In this document: positions 1 through 8,555 of the stretch, piece after piece
Layout of the letters: every line of letters starts with the position of its first letter
How positions within the stretch are numbered: position 1 is the stretch's first letter
DNA from: Bacteroidota bacterium
GTDB taxonomy: Bacteria > Bacteroidota > Bacteroidia > Chitinophagales > Chitinophagaceae
NCBI GenBank assembly: GCA_018267585.1
Contig: JAFDYE010000053.1
Coordinates: 1 to 35,160, forward strand
DNA length: 35,160 nt
Direction: 5' to 3'
Program-made: the position numbers and the translations under genes
The notes under the pieces: model-generated
Seen by the model: only the letters and a program-made list of their open reading frames with translations
The model's database searches: none
Told to the model about the DNA's origin: nothing

Positions 1-416
1 AGAGGCACCTGGTTCATGATCGCCGCGCCGTCCACCAGCCACCCGATGGCGCCCATATCGGCCCATGTCAGCGTGGGGTAATTAAAAATAGAGGAATATT
101 TCGCCTTTCCGCTGTGCAGCTGACCGATCATCTCGTCCCGGCTGATACCCAGGGTCTCCGCGGCAGAATAAAGATATAGCCCATGCCCCGCCTCGTCCTG
201 CACCTTGGCGATCAACGTCGCCTTGCGTTTAAGGGTAGGCGCCCGCGTGATCCAGTTGGCTTCAGGGAGCATACCCACGATCTCACTGTGCGCGTGCTGC
301 GAGATCTGCCTGATCAGGGTCTTGCGATAGGCGTCCGGCATCCAGTCCTTCGGCTCGATGCGGATGTCCTGGTCCACTTTGTCCTGAAAGGTTGTTTCGA
401 ACTCAATGAGCGACAT
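1..416 (-). CDS. paaA: 1,2-phenylacetyl-CoA epoxidase subunit PaaA (5' part, cut by window edge)
   Basis: This is the N-terminal 138 residues of PaaA, the catalytic subunit of the ring 1,2-phenylacetyl-CoA epoxidase, a cytoplasmic di-iron oxygenase that starts aerobic phenylacetate degradation. The frame runs open off the left edge. The family is about 310 residues long, so a little under half is visible. Translation on the minus strand from the ATG at 416 gives the family stretch [21 protein letters not shown]75 and H78 (E-x-x-H) are the expected iron ligands of the ferritin-like fold, and E45 is another candidate. The start codon lies 41 bp downstream of a palindrome that also occurs upstream of the tetR gene. 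The reductase subunit paaE lies 7 kb away on the same strand, so the usual cluster is split. Assignment is by recognition of the conserved block; I am confident. Confidence 0.9.
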   Translation of the reverse strand, partial: MSLIEFETTFQDKVDQDIRIEPKDWMPDAYRKTLIRQISQHAHSEIVGMLPEANWITRAPTLKRKATLIAKVQDEAGHGLYLYSAAETLGISRDEMIGQLHSGKAKYSSIFNYPTLTWADMGAIGWLVDGAAIMNQVP

Positions 417-432
417 ACGGCTTCGTTTGCCG

Positions 433-463
433 CAAAGATACTTTTTTCGCCCCAAGCTAACAA
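433..463 (-). promoter_or_regulatory. paaA promoter (TTG-N20-TATCTTTG)
   Basis: Read on the minus strand, TTG (463-461) is followed after exactly 20 nt by TATCTTTG (440-433), a full match to the Bacteroidota -33/-7 consensus TTG-N19-21-TAnnTTTG. Transcription would start near 426, about 10 nt ahead of the paaA ATG at 416. The -33 TTG lies inside the palindrome at 457-470. Confidence 0.7.
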
Positions 464-470
464 GTGTTAG
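457..470. promoter_or_regulatory. probable TetR/PaaR operator in front of paaA
   Basis: CTAACAAGTGTTAG is an inverted repeat, CTAACA-N2-TGTTAG. A close copy, CTAACGACTGTTAG, lies 46 bp upstream of the TetR gene at 9192-9205. Both resemble the Thermus PaaR site CNAACGNNCGTTNG as I recall it. The site covers the -33 box of the paaA promoter, so binding would block RNA polymerase. That this TetR binds here is inference from symmetry, duplication and position. Confidence 0.65.
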
Positions 471-556
471 TTTTTCCCCGGCAGGGCTTGCCGCACGGAG
501 ATTTAGGTTATTCAAACAGGAATAAATAATTTTACAGGGGCCGAGAGCCTTTTCTT

Positions 557-1195
557 ATGGAGCATGAGCATTTTTTCAACGATTCTTGCCCGCCAGAACT
601 GCTGCAACTTGTTTCCAACGGAGATCAGACTGCGTTCCGGCAGCTCTACGCATTCTTTTATAAGCGTCTTTATCATTTCGCGCTGGCGCTTGTAAAGACC
701 CGCGAGTCGGCCGAAGAGATCGTCGAAGACGTATTTGTCCGCATCTGGCAAAGAAGAACGGACCTCTCAGCCATACGCAACGTTCGCGTATACCTGTATA
801 CGGCCACCAAGAACTCCGCGCTCAACTACCTGTCCCAAAAGGCCCGCCAGAGCATCACCGAACCGTTCGACCATATCCACGTCGATCTTAATGATTCCGC
901 CGTTACTCCCGAACAGATACTTATCACCGCGGAGATACACCAGAAGATACAGAAGGCAGTCGAAGCCCTGCCACCCCGCTGCAAAATGATCTTTAAGCTC
1001 GTCCGGGAAGACGGTCTCAGGTATAAAGAGATCGCAGAGATCCTGAATATCTCCATTAACACCATAGACGCCCAGATGGCCATCGCCGTGAAAAGAATAA
1101 GCGCATCCATCGAGTCCGAATTTGACTTTCCGATCGGGAACAGGAAGACAAGACCGGCCGGCCCTCAACCCGGCACGCAATCTGCAAACAGCTGA
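557..1195 (+). CDS. ECF RNA polymerase sigma-70 factor, FecI-like (Bacteroidota type)
   Basis: Cytoplasmic extracytoplasmic-function sigma factor of 212 residues, slightly longer than the usual 180-200. Region 2 spans about residues 26-90 (FRQLYAFFYKRLYHFALAL, then AEEIVEDVFVRIWQ); region 4 spans about 130-185 (VEALPPRCKMIFKLVREDG and the helix-turn-helix KEIAEILNISINTIDAQM). The FecR anti-sigma gene starts about 90 bp downstream, then a SusC with an STN signalling domain and a SusD. This is the standard arrangement in which substrate binding at the outer membrane releases the sigma factor to transcribe the transporter genes. The tail after residue 190 is polar and probably unstructured. I found no convincing TAnnTTTG promoter directly upstream. 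Confidence 0.92.
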   Translation: MEHEHFFNDSCPPELLQLVSNGDQTAFRQLYAFFYKRLYHFALALVKTRESAEEIVEDVFVRIWQRRTDLSAIRNVRVYLYTATKNSALNYLSQKARQSITEPFDHIHVDLNDSAVTPEQILITAEIHQKIQKAVEALPPRCKMIFKLVREDGLRYKEIAEILNISINTIDAQMAIAVKRISASIESEFDFPIGNRKTRPAGPQPGTQSANS

Positions 1196-1288
1196 TATCC
1201 AATCCTTTTTCAGCCGCCGAAATTTTTTTGAATTTCTTTTAGTAGATGCACCTGCATTGTTTGTCTTTAGCAATTGAAGAGCCTGCTT

Positions 1289-2404
1289 ATGAATCAAGAC
1301 AATCGCTTATGGATACTGATGTCCCGCCGTCTTTCCGGCGAGGCCACCCCCGAAGAGGTCGATGAGCTCCATTCCCTGCTCGAGCAGTCTCCCAACAAAC
1401 AATATTTATATAGTATCCTCCATTCCTGGTTTTCAGATGCGCCTTCCGCATCGACCACCAGCCTGCCACCAGAAGATCCCGACTTTGAGGACAGATTCCA
1501 GCGCATCATAGGCGTAGAATCCGAATCACCGGCCGAAGGGATCATCCGCCCCATCCGCAGGCGAAGGCTGCTCTATCTCACATCCGTCGCCGCGTCCGTC
1601 ATCGCCCTTTGCCTGCTCAGCTGGAGCCTCTATAAAAGCCATTCCGCCGTCCGCCGACCCGCAGAGCCCCCGCATCGTGAAGAAGTACTGGCCAAAGCCG
1701 GCACCCGCACCCGTCTCGTGCTGCCTGACGGCAGCCAGGTCTGGCTCAACTCCAGCAGCAAGCTGAGATACACCAATGATTTCAACAAGCGATCCCGGGA
1801 AGTAGCGCTCGAAGGCGAGGCCTATTTCAACGTGACCAGGGACGCCAGCCGCCCCTTTATCGTACACACTTCGTCCCTGGACGTCAAAGTCCTCGGAACT
1901 GCCTTTACCATTAAATCCTATCCACAGGACCCGACCGCCGAAACCACCCTGCTCAACGGCTCTGTCGAGGTTACCAGAAAGGACAACCCCAACGCGGCAA
2001 GAGTAATTCTCAAACCCAATGAAAAGCTCGTCTTCAACAGAATGGTCTCACCCATCGAGACTATCGCACAGAACAAACCCGGCATTCGTGTATCGCCCCC
2101 ACCCGACATCGCCGTCAACAGCATTCCCATCAATATCCCGGACAGCAATAAGGTGGAAACGGCATGGATGTACAACCGGCTGGTGTTTCATGGCGATAAT
2201 TTCAGGGAGCTGACGGAAAAGATGGAGCGCTGGTACAACGTGAAGATCACTATCCGCGACTCGAGTCTCTATACCTGCCGGTTCGGAGGCACCTTCGCGA
2301 ATGAAACGATTGACGAGGCCTTCAAAGCCTTACAACTGACCTCAGCCAAAGCCTTTACATACCGGATCGATGGCAACGAGATCGAACTATATGCAAAATA
2401 TTAA
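1289..2404 (+). CDS. FecR-family anti-sigma factor
   Basis: Inner-membrane anti-sigma factor of 371 residues. The first 90 residues are cytoplasmic and would hold the sigma factor. One membrane helix spans about 94-115, just after the run RPIRRRR. The periplasmic FecR domain follows (about 130-245; AGTRTRLVLPDGSQVWLNS, then GEAYFNVTRDASRPFIVHT and VKVLGTAFTIKSY). The C-terminal DUF4974 domain (about 300-371; NFRELTEKMERWYNVKI) resembles an STN fold and would contact the transporter. I chose the ATG at 1289 over an in-frame TTG at 1274 because it gives the normal family N-terminus. It reads the signal from the SusC partner and controls the ECF sigma factor encoded just upstream. Confidence 0.92.
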   Translation: MNQDNRLWILMSRRLSGEATPEEVDELHSLLEQSPNKQYLYSILHSWFSDAPSASTTSLPPEDPDFEDRFQRIIGVESESPAEGIIRPIRRRRLLYLTSVAASVIALCLLSWSLYKSHSAVRRPAEPPHREEVLAKAGTRTRLVLPDGSQVWLNSSSKLRYTNDFNKRSREVALEGEAYFNVTRDASRPFIVHTSSLDVKVLGTAFTIKSYPQDPTAETTLLNGSVEVTRKDNPNAARVILKPNEKLVFNRMVSPIETIAQNKPGIRVSPPPDIAVNSIPINIPDSNKVETAWMYNRLVFHGDNFRELTEKMERWYNVKITIRDSSLYTCRFGGTFANETIDEAFKALQLTSAKAFTYRIDGNEIELYAKY

Positions 2405-2459
2405 AATATGAAAATTTTTCGCGTAAAGAATAAAATCCCTTAGCGCGTTTAAACAAAAA

Positions 2460-2487
2460 AACGGGAAATGTTAGCGCATTCCCCGTT
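2460..2487. other. stem-loop between fecR and susC
   Basis: AACGGGAAATG pairs with CATTCCCCGTT across the 6-nt loop TTAGCG: 11 positions with one mismatch. There is no T-run after it on the plus strand. On the minus strand it is followed by TTTTTTGTTT, so it would look like a terminator for antisense transcription. It may instead act on the plus-strand mRNA by separating regulator expression from susCD expression. Function is unknown. Confidence 0.4.
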
Positions 2488-2565
2488 GAGATTTGAAACG
2501 GAAACCTACGACCAACTGGGAGGGCGGTCCGGGTTTCCCATTTGATAATCCTTAATGCTAAAAGT

Positions 2566-5500
2566 ATGAAAAATTTGCAACCCCTCATAGGGAGGGGTCG
2601 GTTACGATTGCTCTTAAAACTAGTTGCTATTATGAAGCTTTCCATGCTGTTTGTCCTCTTAGGCATTTTCCAGGCAAGGGCGGATGTTCGCGCGCAAGGC
2701 TCCATCACCCTGAACATGCAACAGACGGAGATTGTCAAAGTGCTGAACAAGATCGAAAAGAAGGGCGAATTCCGTTTTCTCTACAATTATGAGCTGGCTT
2801 CCCTGAAGAAGAAAGTGGACGTCAGCTTCAATAACACGGATCTTAAGACCGTTCTTCAACGCCTTTTTGCAGGTACGGATTTGACATACAAACTTTTAGA
2901 GAACAATCTGGTCGTCGTAATGGCAGGTGGCGGAGTAAAACAGGCCATCCGGATAACAGGTACGGTGACAGGACCGGCCGGCGAACCACTGGCCGGTGTC
3001 AGCGTCCAGGTAAAAGGAGGGACCAATGGGACTTCCACGGGGAATAAAGGCGAATATGCCATCACCGCAGAGGAGAATGCGACCCTGATATTTTCATATA
3101 TAGGTTACGCCGACAAGGAAGAACCCGTCAACAGCCGGAATGTCATTAATGTACAACTGGCCGCGTCCAACAAAAAGTTGGACGAAGTGGTGGTGATCGG
3201 CTATGGCAGCCAGCGAAGAAAAGATGTAACCGGTGCCGTCTCGACAGTGACTGCCGCTGATATTGCCAATCGTCCTATCGTCGATGCAGGAGAGGCCCTT
3301 CAGGGTAAGGCGGCCGGTGTGTCTGTAGTCTCCAATTCCGGAAAGCCGGGCGCAGGTCTCACCATCCGGGTCCGTGGCTCCTCATCCATCAGCGCAGGTA
3401 ACGATCCCCTATACGTGGTAGATGGTATTCCGATGACGGATATATCGGCGTTCAGCCCAAATGATATCGAAAGCATCTCCATTCTGAAGGATGCGGCATC
3501 GGCATCTATCTATGGTACCCGGGCAGCCAATGGAGTAGTAGTTATCACCACCAAAAAGGGTGTTGCGGGCAAATCCAAGATCAGCGCGAGCGTTTATGCG
3601 GGGATCTCCTCGCCCACGAAGATGCTGTCTGTGCTGAATGGCAAGCAATACCAGGACTATGCCAACGAGCTGAATGCACCTGTCATAGCGGTGACCGATT
3701 CAATGGTAGCTGCGGCCAATGTCAACTGGCCGAAAGAGGTCTTTCAGAACGGCAACCAGCAGAGCTACGATCTGTCTGTTGCGGGTGGTTCCGAAAAGAC
3801 CCAGCATTTCGTCTCTGCCAACTATCTTACTCAGAAAGGTATCGTAAAGCCGGCCGCCTTTGACAGATTCACCGCAAGGGCAAATGTATCCACCAAAGCC
3901 AATAATTGGTTGACCATTATCACCAGCAACGTTCTGTCACATTCGCATACTTATGGCGTGACGGATAATGTCGGCGTTGCCAACGGCGGCGTTGTGTTGT
4001 CTGCGCTCGAAACGCCGTTCACTGTTCCAAAATACGAGCCCGACGGCCGCATCGGATACAATCCGCTGAAAGGATGGTCAAACCCATACGGCGCGATCTA
4101 TGGCAGGTGGACGCGGTTTACCACCGATCGTCTGCTCTCCAACCTTGGCGCGGACGTCAAGCTGCTGAAAGGACTGGTCTTTCAATCCCGGTTTGGCCTG
4201 GACTATCAGGACATACAGGCCCGCAGCTACGTAGATCCTTTCCTTACGTCGAATATTGCAACCTCCAATCCCAGCGACCATTCGCAGACTACGTCCACCA
4301 TCTTTACCTGGCTAAGCGAACAAACGCTGAACTATTCGGCTACCTGGGGTCTCAGCCATTTCTCCGCCCTGGCCGGCTGGACGGCCCAGGATTCCCGCAC
4401 CAACAGCGTGACTATCCAGGGCTCACACCTCTCGAATGAGAACCGGTTCCTGGCATGGGAGACCGGCTATCTGCTGGACTCTATCCACCAGCCCGGTAAG
4501 ACTGCGGTCGATGACTGGGCGCTGATCTCCTACCTTGGAAGGGTATCTTATGATTTTGACGGAAGATACCTGTTCCAGGCCAATATCCGATCGGACAACT
4601 CTTCCAAATTCAGACCCGGTAACCGGACGGCCGTATTCCCTTCGTTCTCCGCCGGATGGAGAATATCAGGTGAAGAGTTCATGAAGAAGTTCGATTTTAT
4701 AAGTGAGCTTAAGCTGAGGGCGGGATGGGGTCAGAATGGTAACCAGGAGGGCATCGGCAGCTATGGCTACGTACCCTTGTACAATATAACGGTCAGCAAT
4801 GATTCGCTTACAGGATCTCCTCGTCCATACACCCAGGCGCCAATGAACCTGACATGGGAAAAGAGTTCACAGACCAATATCGGTCTGGATGCAACGCTCT
4901 TTAACGGAAGAATATTCTTCTCCGGCGATTTTTATATCAAGAAGACAAAGGACGTCTTATGGGCGGTGCCGCTGCTTGCCTCTACAGGATTCCCCAATGC
5001 CCCGATCAATGGGGCCACCATGCGGAATATAGGGGGTGAATTCCTGGTCTCTACACGAAATATCGTCAAAGGCGATTTCCGGTGGACAACGGACCTCACT
5101 TTCTCGGTCAACCGGAACAAGGTGACCAGTTTGCTATTTGGGATACAGAACTCCCCAAGCTACGGCGACGTGTCTCTCAACGGCGCGGGAACTCCTCAGC
5201 ATGCTATTTCCCTTGCGACGGGTTATGGGTTGGGAGAGTATTATGGGTATGTGGCCCGGGGCGTCGATCCGAACACCGGCCACGAACTATACGAGACCAA
5301 GGCCGATACCTTGTCGGACAATCCGGACCCGGGTTCACGCCGTCTCATCGGGAACGCTCAGCCGAAATTTACCTACGGCATGACAAATACTGTGTCGTAC
5401 AAGAATTTCGACCTGACGGTATTCGTTCAGGGATCTGCAGGGAACAAGATCTATAATGTGGAAAGGATGGAGGCCATATCGATGCTAAATTCCGCCAACC

Positions 5501-5904
5501 AGAGTTCCGACATCCTGCGCAGGTGGAGAAAGAAAGGTGACGTTACAGACATCCCCGGTGTAGGCTGGGCGAATAACTCTCTTATTTCAACCCGTTTCCT
5601 GGAGAATGGCTCCTATCTGCGGTTCAAGACCATTACGCTCTCTTACAGGTTCAACCCGAAGATGCTTGACAAGATCGGACTGTCCGCTGCAACCCTTTAT
5701 GTGTCCGGTAACAACCTGATCACGATCACCGGCTATAAAGGCTTTGACCCGGAAGTCAATTCAGCCGGGAGCCCGATCGTAGTCAATCCCAACGGTACCG
5801 CGAGCACCGATAATGACGCAAGGAATATTTCCCTGGGCCTGGACAGCGGCGCCTATCCGCAGTCCAAAATATTCATGGTGGGATTGAATGTTAGCTTAAA
5901 ATAA
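2566..5904 (+). CDS. SusC/RagA-family TonB-linked outer membrane transporter with N-terminal STN domain
   Basis: Outer-membrane TonB-dependent transporter of 1112 residues. A signal peptide core (MKLSMLFVLLGIFQARA) is followed by the STN signalling domain (about 45-107, SITLNMQQTEIVKVLNKIEK), a CarboxypepD_reg-like domain (about 127-205), the segment DEVVVIGYGSQ, the plug (about 217-320, with PLYVVDGIPM) and a long beta barrel. The STN domain is what couples such transporters to FecR. ATG 2566 is chosen; ATG 2632 would give a shorter, more standard signal peptide, and an in-frame TTG at 2542 is less likely. The partner SusD starts 19 bp after the stop. The substrate is unknown because no glycosidase, peptidase or sulfatase gene is attached. 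Confidence 0.93.
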   Translation: MKNLQPLIGRGRLRLLLKLVAIMKLSMLFVLLGIFQARADVRAQGSITLNMQQTEIVKVLNKIEKKGEFRFLYNYELASLKKKVDVSFNNTDLKTVLQRLFAGTDLTYKLLENNLVVVMAGGGVKQAIRITGTVTGPAGEPLAGVSVQVKGGTNGTSTGNKGEYAITAEENATLIFSYIGYADKEEPVNSRNVINVQLAASNKKLDEVVVIGYGSQRRKDVTGAVSTVTAADIANRPIVDAGEALQGKAAGVSVVSNSGKPGAGLTIRVRGSSSISAGNDPLYVVDGIPMTDISAFSPNDIESISILKDAASASIYGTRAANGVVVITTKKGVAGKSKISASVYAGISSPTKMLSVLNGKQYQDYANELNAPVIAVTDSMVAAANVNWPKEVFQNGNQQSYDLSVAGGSEKTQHFVSANYLTQKGIVKPAAFDRFTARANVSTKANNWLTIITSNVLSHSHTYGVTDNVGVANGGVVLSALETPFTVPKYEPDGRIGYNPLKGWSNPYGAIYGRWTRFTTDRLLSNLGADVKLLKGLVFQSRFGLDYQDIQARSYVDPFLTSNIATSNPSDHSQTTSTIFTWLSEQTLNYSATWGLSHFSALAGWTAQDSRTNSVTIQGSHLSNENRFLAWETGYLLDSIHQPGKTAVDDWALISYLGRVSYDFDGRYLFQANIRSDNSSKFRPGNRTAVFPSFSAGWRISGEEFMKKFDFISELKLRAGWGQNGNQEGIGSYGYVPLYNITVSNDSLTGSPRPYTQAPMNLTWEKSSQTNIGLDATLFNGRIFFSGDFYIKKTKDVLWAVPLLASTGFPNAPINGATMRNIGGEFLVSTRNIVKGDFRWTTDLTFSVNRNKVTSLLFGIQNSPSYGDVSLNGAGTPQHAISLATGYGLGEYYGYVARGVDPNTGHELYETKADTLSDNPDPGSRRLIGNAQPKFTYGMTNTVSYKNFDLTVFVQGSAGNKIYNVERMEAISMLNSANQSSDILRRWRKKGDVTDIPGVGWANNSLISTRFLENGSYLRFKTITLSYRFNPKMLDKIGLSAATLYVSGNNLITITGYKGFDPEVNSAGSPIVVNPNGTASTDNDARNISLGLDSGAYPQSKIFMVGLNVSLK

Positions 5905-5923
5905 TTAAAATAAATTATTGATC

Positions 5924-7396
5924 ATGAGACATACGAGCATAAATAGAACCGCCTTTTGGGCAGCGCTGCTTGTGATGGCGCTTACGGGCTGCACCAAGCT
6001 GCTGGATAAACATCCCCTTACATATACCGAAACGCCGGCCAAGCCCGATTCCACCCTCACCCTGACGACTGCCCAGGGCCTGCTGCAGGGCGTCTACGGC
6101 GCATTTAAGGGTGCAGGGTATGGACCCGGTATCGAGGTGAATGTACTTGATCGCATCACTAACGGTGATGTGGTTTCGGACAATTGCTATGCCGGCGGTG
6201 ACAACCCCGACAATATGGCCCTCGATCTGTTCACCTACAACTCGCTCAATGGGAACATCTCACGGGACTGGAGCGACTATTATTCTGTCATCGGCGCTGC
6301 CAACAACGCGATCTTCCAGATATCTCCGAGCACGAGCCCGACAATGTCTGCTGGCATGAAAAACCAGATACTGGGACAGGTAAAATTCATGCGTGCATTT
6401 GAATATTTTGACCTGGTACGCCTTTTTGGCGCCGTGCCCCTGGTGATCAACCCGCTGGACGCCACCAGCTCCGAGTCGCTGATCAAATCTTCGGGAGGGC
6501 TTCGTTCGGGGGTGGATACTGTATATGATGCCATACTGAGCGATCTGTGGGCGGCGCGGGCTTCCGTTCTTGATCCCAATGTCGATCCGTCAAAATTTAC
6601 CGTCAGCAAAGGCGCGGTCAATGCCCTGCTTGCCAAGGTCTATGCTACAAGAGCGCCCGCCAACTGGGATTCCGTGGCATACTATTGTGACCAGGCCATA
6701 CCGTTCTATTCGCTGCTGCCCAAGTATCGCGACCTGTTCGATATCAACCACAAGAACAACAGCGAATCGATCTGGGAGCTGCAGTATGACGGCTATAGCA
6801 GCAGTGTGGGTAACTGGGTACCCTCCCAATTCATCGGGGACGGCTGGAAGAAATTCGAAACCCCGACCAATGACCTTATCAAGGCCTTTGACGCGGACGG
6901 AGATACCACTCGAAAGAATGCGTCCATTACCTTCGTCAACTATGGCTGGCCCGATAAGTATTGGACGACACCGACTGTCTACCCGGTATTATCCAAGTAT
7001 ACAGACCCGAACAACGGCCTCAACAACATGTATATGATCCGACTGGCGGATATCCTGTTGCTGCGGGCCGAAGCCTACAACGCCAAGGGAGACATAGCGA
7101 ACGCAGCGATACAGGTCAATAGGGTACGCGCCCGCGCCAATCTGACCCCTACAACAGCAGCCAGCCAGACGGATATGGCGCAGGTCATCGACACCGAAAG
7201 AAGGCTTGAGCTGGCTTTTGAAGGCATACGCTGGTTTGACCTGCTGAGGACAGGAAAAGCCAAGGCTGTTATGAATGCGCAAAAAGATGCTAATGGCAAC
7301 ATACTGTATCACGTTCAGGACTATCAGCTGCTATTTCCCGTACCGCAGTCACAGATCGACCTCAACCCTTTACTTGCTCAGAATCCCGGATACTAA
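5924..7396 (+). CDS. RagB/SusD-family outer membrane nutrient-binding lipoprotein
   Basis: Surface lipoprotein of 490 residues that caps the SusC barrel and captures the substrate. A lipoprotein signal peptide ends in ALTGC with the lipidated Cys at residue 23. The N-terminal half has the SusD helical repeats, including FMRAFEYFDLVRLFGAVPLV. The C-terminal SusD block reads YMIRLADILLLRAEAYNAKG and then ERRLELAFEGIRWFDLLRTG. I use ATG 5924; an in-frame TTG lies 6 bp earlier. It is the last gene of the sigma-fecR-susC-susD unit and is followed by a strong bidirectional terminator. Substrate is not deducible from sequence. Family assignment is secure. Confidence 0.93.
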   Translation: MRHTSINRTAFWAALLVMALTGCTKLLDKHPLTYTETPAKPDSTLTLTTAQGLLQGVYGAFKGAGYGPGIEVNVLDRITNGDVVSDNCYAGGDNPDNMALDLFTYNSLNGNISRDWSDYYSVIGAANNAIFQISPSTSPTMSAGMKNQILGQVKFMRAFEYFDLVRLFGAVPLVINPLDATSSESLIKSSGGLRSGVDTVYDAILSDLWAARASVLDPNVDPSKFTVSKGAVNALLAKVYATRAPANWDSVAYYCDQAIPFYSLLPKYRDLFDINHKNNSESIWELQYDGYSSSVGNWVPSQFIGDGWKKFETPTNDLIKAFDADGDTTRKNASITFVNYGWPDKYWTTPTVYPVLSKYTDPNNGLNNMYMIRLADILLLRAEAYNAKGDIANAAIQVNRVRARANLTPTTAASQTDMAQVIDTERRLELAFEGIRWFDLLRTGKAKAVMNAQKDANGNILYHVQDYQLLFPVPQSQIDLNPLLAQNPGY

Positions 7397-7417
7397 CGGC
7401 CCCTCCTGATAATTGAA

Positions 7418-7447
7418 AAACCCCGGCTTCTGTCGGGGTTTATTTTT
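7418..7447. terminator. bidirectional rho-independent terminator between susD and paaE
   Basis: A 10-bp stem (AAACCCCGGC with GTCGGGGTTT, one G-T pair) closes a TTCT loop and is followed by ATTTTTCTA on the plus strand. The complementary strand also ends in a T-run. It serves the convergent susD (+) and paaE (-) genes. Confidence 0.85.
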
Positions 7448-8554
7448 CTATTTCGTATCAAAGTCGATCACGACCCTCTCGCTTCGCGGATGCGACTGAC
7501 AGGTGAGGATGAAACCCGCCGCCACCTCGTCGGCCTCCAGTGCATAGTTGACCTCCATCTCGACCTTTCCCTCGATCAGCTTGGCCCTGCAGGTGCAGCA
7601 GACCCCGCCCTTACAGGCGAAGGGCAGGTCGGCGCCTTCCGTCAGCGCGGCATCGAGCACCGACGCCCCGTCATAGGGCAGCTGGAATTCATGGCTTACC
7701 CCGTCCAGCCGTACCGTGACCTGGCTCAGTTTTTCGTGGGCCGCCTCTCCCGGGACCAGGCTTTCGGCGGTCTTACCGGCCAGCTCTTTGCCCACTCCCG
7801 GCTCGCCGGTCTGGGTCTGGAACAGCTCGAAATGGATCTTCTTCTGTTCGATACCCTGCTGGTGCAGCCAGTCCCTGACGGTAAAGATCATTTCGGCCGG
7901 CCCGTAGAGAAAAACCTCGTCCACGGTCGTCAGGTCGATCAGCCTCCCGCACAGCTCCCCGCATTTCCCCACATCGATACGGCCCTGGTGGAGGGGAATG
8001 TCCACCTTTTCGCGACTGAGGATATGATGGATGCTGAGCCGCCGGATATAACGATTCTTCAACGACTCCAGCTCTTCGCGAAAGAGGATGGACTGCCGCT
8101 GGCGGTTGCCATAGACGAGGGTAAAGCTGCTGTCGGGCTCGAGGGCGAGCGTCGTCTTTATCAGCGAGAGGATGGGCGTGATCCCGCTGCCCGCGGCAAA
8201 AGCCAGATAGTGCTTGCGGTTTTTTGCGTTTAATTCCGTGTAGAATTTCCCGGTGGGGGGCAGGACTTCGAGGGTATGCCCCTTTTGCAGCTGTTCGTTG
8301 GCATAGGTGGAGAAGACGCCGGACGGGACCTTCTTGACCGCGATCCGCAGCTCGCCATCGAGGGGGCTGCTGCAGATGGAGTAGGAGCGTCGTACCTCCT
8401 GGCCATTGATGTTGACGCGGACGGTGACGTTCTGCCCCTGGTGGAAAGAGAATTCTTCTTTCAGATCTTCGGGCACCGTAAAAGCTATCGATACACAATC
8501 GGCCGTTTCCCGGCGGACGTCTTCTATTGTTAGTGTTCTGAAATGGCTCGCCAC
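7448..8554 (-). CDS. paaE: 1,2-phenylacetyl-CoA epoxidase reductase subunit PaaE
   Basis: Cytoplasmic NAD(P)H reductase of 368 residues that passes electrons to the PaaA di-iron site. The FAD-binding domain comes first (R56-S-Y-S59), then the NAD-binding domain (AAGSGITPILS, 120-130), then a plant-type 2Fe-2S ferredoxin domain with Cys314, Cys319, Cys322 and Cys352. This order and length match PaaE rather than a generic flavodoxin reductase. The start is GTG (8554-8552), one base after the tetR stop codon, so the two genes are probably co-transcribed and translationally coupled. The oxygenase gene paaA is displaced 7 kb downstream on the same strand by the sigma/SusCD unit. A related 2Fe-2S reductase of another ring oxygenase is the main alternative, but the nearby paaA makes PaaE much more likely. 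Confidence 0.9.
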   Translation of the reverse strand: MASHFRTLTIEDVRRETADCVSIAFTVPEDLKEEFSFHQGQNVTVRVNINGQEVRRSYSICSSPLDGELRIAVKKVPSGVFSTYANEQLQKGHTLEVLPPTGKFYTELNAKNRKHYLAFAAGSGITPILSLIKTTLALEPDSSFTLVYGNRQRQSILFREELESLKNRYIRRLSIHHILSREKVDIPLHQGRIDVGKCGELCGRLIDLTTVDEVFLYGPAEMIFTVRDWLHQQGIEQKKIHFELFQTQTGEPGVGKELAGKTAESLVPGEAAHEKLSQVTVRLDGVSHEFQLPYDGASVLDAALTEGADLPFACKGGVCCTCRAKLIEGKVEMEVNYALEADEVAAGFILTCQSHPRSERVVIDFDTK

Positions 8555-8555
8555 G

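Noticed and set aside
557..7396. Recently acquired mobile element carrying the sigma/SusCD unit
   Set aside because: No transposase, integrase, terminal repeats or duplicated target sequence are visible, and base composition resembles the neighbours; an older rearrangement is as likely.
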